A stretch of DNA of 64,000 nt, from assembly GCA_963789555.1 (NCBI GenBank), contig CAWBKY010000008.1:1-64000 (forward strand), written 5' to 3'. Under the pieces are notes generated by a model that was not told the origin of the DNA, made no database searches, and worked only from the letters and a program-made list of their open reading frames with translations. Both the position numbers and the translations under genes were made by a program. This DNA is from JACXTP01 sp963789555. GTDB taxonomy: Archaea; Thermoplasmatota; Thermoplasmata; Methanomassiliicoccales; UBA472. Below are positions 60,266-64,000 of this stretch, in pieces (the first letter of the stretch is position 1; every line of letters begins with the position of its first letter).

Positions 60266-61084
60266 ATGATAGAGGTGTTCGTGATCCGTCAGTGGCAAGG
60301 CGCTGGAGAGAGGTATGACCTCCTTACCAGCTTGGATTCCTTTCTATCAGCGTCCAAGTTAAGGTACACTGAGATCCCTACCAATCTGCTTCCTTCAGAG
60401 ACAAGCAATGGGATAAAGCATTATGCTTCGATCAAAGAGAACCTGGGTCAGCAACTAAAGGCGTATGCCGACGTCTCTCCGGATCGCGCACTGACATTAG
60501 CATGTGAGTGTTCAGGCGGTATCGCCCCCATCTCTTACTTCATCAGCAAGTATCCTGAGAATATGGTCGTCCTGTGGATCGATGCCCATGGCGACATGAA
60601 TACCCCTGAGAGCAGCCCGAGCGGCAATTTCCACGGGATGCCACTTCGCTTCCTTCTGGGGGACGGCCCTATCGAGATATCCGGTCAGGTCCCTGTGAAA
60701 CTAGCCCCGGAAAGACTAGGCCTGATAGGCGTCCGAGACCTCGATCGGCCCGAGAGGACCTTCATATCGGAAAATGGGATCAGGCATTGGCCCAAGCTGG
60801 ACATATCGTCGACCAAGGAAGTGTTGGACTTCGTATCTGGAAAGAAGGTATACATCCACCTCGACCTCGATGTGATCGACCCTGGATCATCAAGCCTTGC
60901 GCTCTACAAGACCCCTGGTGGGATATCGATCGAGGCATTGTTGAGCCTGATAGAGAACATTGGCGATGTGGCGATGATCGTCGGAACATGTGTCACTGAA
61001 TACAACGACCCGGAAAGGAAGGAGATCCAGGTTTATAGCGAGATAGTGAAGAGATGCATGGAAGCGATGGAAAGATCCTTCTGA
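60266..61084 (+). CDS. Arginase/agmatinase-fold protein with altered metal site
   Basis: Ureohydrolase-superfamily protein of 272 residues, intact frame. The second metal motif WIDAHGDMNT and the third HLDLDVIDP are conserved, as is NFHGMPLRFLLG. The first motif, normally GGDH, reads ACECSGG, so the first metal-ligand histidine appears replaced by cysteine and the aspartate by glutamate. Substrate may differ from arginine or agmatine, or a cofactor may be different. ATG at 60266 follows GGAGAAAAG. A decayed second copy of the 3' part lies at 63440. Confidence 0.75.
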   Translation: MIEVFVIRQWQGAGERYDLLTSLDSFLSASKLRYTEIPTNLLPSETSNGIKHYASIKENLGQQLKAYADVSPDRALTLACECSGGIAPISYFISKYPENMVVLWIDAHGDMNTPESSPSGNFHGMPLRFLLGDGPIEISGQVPVKLAPERLGLIGVRDLDRPERTFISENGIRHWPKLDISSTKEVLDFVSGKKVYIHLDLDVIDPGSSSLALYKTPGGISIEALLSLIENIGDVAMIVGTCVTEYNDPERKEIQVYSEIVKRCMEAMERSF

Positions 61085-61397
61085 CCGAGCTTGCGTCGGA
61101 CATCTGGGACCCGGTGCGTTTTTGCGGCATTAACTAAGCTATCGCAATTCGATAATGACTTCGTGAAAGTAGGAAAAATATTTATTATGATGTATTATTA
61201 TTCATTTAATTAAAATATAATAAATCCCTAAGGGGGATATTTCATACATATGGACATGTCCGCAAATTTTTATTTAAAAATAATTAATTTAATATAATTT
61301 TGCGGAAAAATTGGTTGAAATAATTAACGAACGTGAAAAATGATTAATACTCACCCACCAAATGATTATGGTTTAATTGGGGATGTATATGGTGGGG
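61085..61397. other. AT-rich intergenic region with inverted repeat
   Basis: 313 nt without a gene. TCCGCAAA (61259-61266) pairs with TTTGCGGA (61299-61306) across a 32-nt AT-rich middle. TTTAATTAAAATATAATAAA near 61215 may be a TATA region. Weak GGTGGGG ribosome site before the next ATG. Confidence 0.45.
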
Positions 61398-63303
61398 ATG
61401 AGTCGTTCCATTTCTGTTCTAACGATGTGCGTGACGTTCTCGCTTGTTCTCATGTTGTTGATGATCGGCGTCCCAATTAACGTTGAGGGTGAGGACGAGG
61501 CTTTGCCTCCTGGTTGGCATGAGGGGGTCATATCAGACCAACTAATGTTCTTCGGAAGCTGCGATGGTGCGGTGGACAGCTCAGGAAGGGAACAGGCCGT
61601 CTTCTGGGATGGGATCTCTCCCTGCATTCAATATGGTATCAGCGAGGGGGGGGGTTTTCAAATTTCTACGGTCAATGACCCTAAGCCAGGGTACTTTGAT
61701 TTTTCCGATACTCGGATGGTCCTCGACAATGAAGATCGGCCACACATCGTCTATTACCTCAATGACCATTTCACGGACGAACGGTTGATGTATGCGACCA
61801 AGTCAGGTGGAGTATGGACCGACTCCATAGTTGCCCAAACCTCGATCCAAAATTATAATGATAGATTCGATTTTGCAGTAGATGCCGAGGGAAAGGTCCA
61901 CATCGTATACGGTATGGGGTCCGGGATCTACTATGTAAATAATAGTGGGTGGGCCTTGGGAAGAAATCGGAAATTGGACCAATGTTCACAATGGTCAATA
62001 CTTTGGTGAATACTTCTCGATCGCCCTTGACCCTAAGAACACGCCATCCATATGCTTCTTGAACTGTACTGATCAAGACCACCTGACTTACATGTGGTGG
62101 AATGGTTCATCATGGGAACAATCGGATGTTACGGGGAGCAAGGATGCTTACGCTGGTAACGACCTTGCGGTGGATGATGATGGCGCAGCCCATATCGTGT
62201 TCTATTCCTACAACCAGACCACCGATAAAGGTGGACTTCACCATGCTGTGTATAAGAATGGTTCCTGGACCGAACGGCTGGTGGCCGAAATTGCGAGCTG
62301 GAACTGGCCGAACCCGGCTGAGGGTAAGATAGCCATCGGTTCGGACTGTACCCCCCACATCTGCTATCGAGTCAACGAGCTTGATGGGGTGAATCATTAT
62401 TCCGTCAGCAAGCTGTTCTATGCTGAGTATGACCAGGGAAATTGGATTCTCCCACCTCGTAAACGAAAATGGATTCTCACCCTCCATCGCCATAGGCCCG
62501 GATGATCGACCGACCATATTCTACACCAATTTTTTGAGGAGCGTATGCTATCTCACCATGGGCGATGTCCCCGAACCGACGACCCCTAGCGAACCGGATT
62601 CCTTCGACGTCAGCGGATGCGAGGGAATGGCTTCATTGAGTTGGGAACCACCGGGCAACGATGGGGGCTCTGACATAACCAGTTACGAGATCTACCGCTC
62701 CAAGACGCCAGGGGGCGCGAAGTGACCTCATCGCCTCTCTGAAGAGCACCGAACTGAGCTACATGGACAAAGACCTGGAGGATGGGCAGATATTCTATTA
62801 CAGCGTCTCGGCATCGAATGCCTTGGGGGAAGGGATGGCCTGCCCTGAGCAGTTGACCACCATCTCATCCACGACATGGTGCCCTCCAGGCAAGGTCGAA
62901 CTGAGCCTATCGAAAGAGGATTTTGAATATGGGGTCCAATATTGGCTCCATTGGTCCATGCCTGACGATGGGGGGAGCCCCATCAAAGGGTTCAAGATAT
63001 TCGGGTCGATGTCCGGTTCCGAGCCAAGGCTTTGGATGGTGGTGGACCCATCAGTCACGGAATTATTGGCCCTCGACTTGACCGGGATCGAAAATCCAGA
63101 GGATTGGGGGTGGCCGGTATTTTATTGGGTGGTGGCCTTCAACGATGTAGGGCAAAGCCAGATGCAATCGGGAACCCGTACAGGTCCCGCCAGACCAGGT
63201 ATCAACGGATTATGTGTTGATAGGGGCGATACTGGGATCGGCCGCACTGATAGCCGCCTTGGCCATCTTCCTCGTCAAACGACGAAATCGAAGAATCAAG
63301 TAA
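61398..63303 (+). CDS. Secreted surface protein with beta-propeller and FN3 domains (frameshifted)
   Basis: About 635 residues. Signal peptide SISVLTMCVTFSLVLMLLMIG from ATG 61398. The N-terminal two thirds has repeated strand-turn units (DNEDRPHIVYYLND, DAEGKVHIVYGMG, DDDGAAHIVFYSYN, GPDDRPTIFYTN) typical of BNR/sialidase-like propellers. Two FN3-like domains follow (LSWEPPGNDGGSDITSYEIY, YYSVSASNALGEG). A C-terminal helix VLIGAILGSAALIAALAIFLV anchors it. Breaks near 61950, 62445, 62725 and 63180. It ends at TAA 63303. No catalytic Asp-box set is evident. Confidence 0.75.
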
Positions 63304-63439
63304 ACAAAGACCCTTGCAGGCACCTGGTCCCTCACCCGATGATGGAGCGATCGGACCTGGCCTTGGCCCCATCGAGTGGTCATTTAAGGCACACTGGCAT
63401 CGGATATCTGGCCTGAATATTTTCATGTGATCGTGATGG

Positions 63440-63735
63440 AAATGGCCCAAGCTGGACCCAATTGCGGCATAGAAATGCTGAATTTCACATCTGGAAAAAT
63501 AGGGTTGCCTTCACCTCGACCTCGATGTAATCGATCCTGAATCATCAGGTCTTGGCTCTCTACAAGACCCATGGTGATACACAGATCGAGGAATAAATGA
63601 GATTAATATAGGATGTCAGCAAGGTTGCGATTCTCAATGGAACTTGTTTCACTGAATACAATGAACCGCAAAAAAAAGAAATGGAAGTTTACCATGGGAT
63701 AGTAAATAGATGCATGGAGCGATGGAAGATTGAAA
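63440..63735 (+). pseudogene. Decayed second copy of the arginase-fold gene 3' end
   Basis: Nucleotides such as TGGCCCAAGCTGGAC, CACCTCGACCTCGATGTAAT, GCTCTCTACAAGACCC, TTTCACTGAATACAATGA and AGATGCATGGAGCGATGGAAG match, in order, the 3' third of the gene at 60266-61084. Several indels and stops (for example TGA after GAT within the third metal motif region) destroy the frame. No start or 5' part is present. It lies 2.4 kb downstream of its parent. Confidence 0.75.
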
Positions 63736-63844
63736 GGGACATCATTGAGACTGTAACGAACCGTTCTTCCTGTCGACGACCGGAAACCTCACCATCCCGT
63801 CCTGGATCGATAACATTTACTGTCAATCGATGACCTCCTGTGGC

Positions 63845-64000
63845 TCAGAACCGGCCAAGGTACACCTCGGTGTCGTAGACGAAGCGCACCACACCGTCCC
63901 TCTGGTGCCTCTGGAAGATGTCGGTCAGGTCCGCCACGATCTCGTCGTACCCTGGCTGACCCGGGTCGGGGGCGTAGGAGGAGGAGACCAACCTACCGAT
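63845..64000 (-). CDS. C-terminal part of a SAM-dependent methyltransferase-like protein
   Basis: Partial gene running off the right edge. The last 51 residues include YDEIVADLTDIFQRHQRDG and end VRFVYDTEVYLGRF. The ending resembles the C-terminal strand of class I SAM methyltransferases, in which DGxVxxxYDTxVyxGRL-type sequence is common. The catalytic core is outside the window, so the assignment is tentative. Confidence 0.4.
   Translation of the reverse strand: MGRLVSSSYAPDPGQPGYDEIVADLTDIFQRHQRDGVVRFVYDTEVYLGRF

Noticed and set aside
1..64000. CRISPR array, IS element or prophage
   Set aside because: I found no regularly spaced identical repeats, no transposase or integrase motif, and no structural phage genes. 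The only repeats are the diverged intergenic copies near 57-60 kb and the FN3 array.

Overview
The window looks like chromosomal DNA of a Thermoplasmatota archaeon, most plausibly Methanomassiliicoccales or a close relative. The support is a corrinoid protein with its zinc methyltransferase, an HdrCBA heterodisulfide-reductase-type operon, mercury-methylation genes hgcAB, an archaeal PriS-like primase, archaeal TATA boxes 20-30 nt before inferred start sites, pilin-like N-termini and many small zinc-ribbon proteins. Coding DNA is GC-rich and intergenic DNA is AT-rich. Taxonomy is inference: no rRNA, ribosomal protein or mcr gene is present, and I see no tRNA or CRISPR.

Many genes that are clearly intact by homology are split between frames by single-base indels. 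In hgcA the frame is lost and regained within about 60 nt. This fits residual assembly indel error better than mass pseudogenisation, so such genes are given here as one CDS with the break noted.

Layout: 0-3.4 kb (minus), methyl-transfer cluster: corrinoid protein, UroD-fold methyltransferase, CobW-like GTPase, zinc-ribbon protein. 3.5-8.9 kb: tandem HdeD-like membrane proteins, acetate transporter, META protein, histidine phosphatase, acetyltransferase, Fpg glycosylase. 8.9-10.5 kb: hgcB, hgcA and an AbrB-type regulator. 10.7-14.4 kb: a protein-kinase module with two related small proteins, a membrane protein and a tyrosine-phosphatase-like protein. 14.5-16.9 kb: proB-proA. 17.2-21.6 kb: hdrC-hdrB-hdrA and a flavodoxin. 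22.6-25.6 kb: FecCD-type ABC importer for iron or cobamide. 25.7-32.4 kb: PPK2, MFS carrier, fasciclin protein, ABC exporter and small zinc proteins. 32.5-35.6 kb: a sulfatase with its radical-SAM activator. 35.9-45.2 kb: DoxX, class II photolyase, RND/MMPL exporter, pilin-like protein, membrane glycosyltransferase and another membrane protein. 45.2-49.4 kb: primase-like gene with a partner, plus small proteins and a flavodoxin-like gene carrying an in-frame TAG. 49.6-64 kb: an accessory, partly AT-rich region with an eleven-repeat FN3 surface protein, acetolactate decarboxylase plus a GldA-type dehydrogenase, a trypsin-like protease, beta-propeller surface proteins, an arginase-fold protein and its decayed second copy, and a dispersed intergenic repeat.

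Working together: corrinoid methyl transfer and Hdr electron transfer suggest an anaerobic methyl-dependent or acetyl-CoA-linked metabolism. The importer may supply cobamide or iron to these corrinoid and Fe-S proteins. hgcAB adds a mercury-methylating capability. BudA plus the dehydrogenase suggests an acetoin or 2,3-butanediol overflow route. The secreted sulfatase, FN3, propeller and protease genes suggest interaction with sulfated polymers or other cells.
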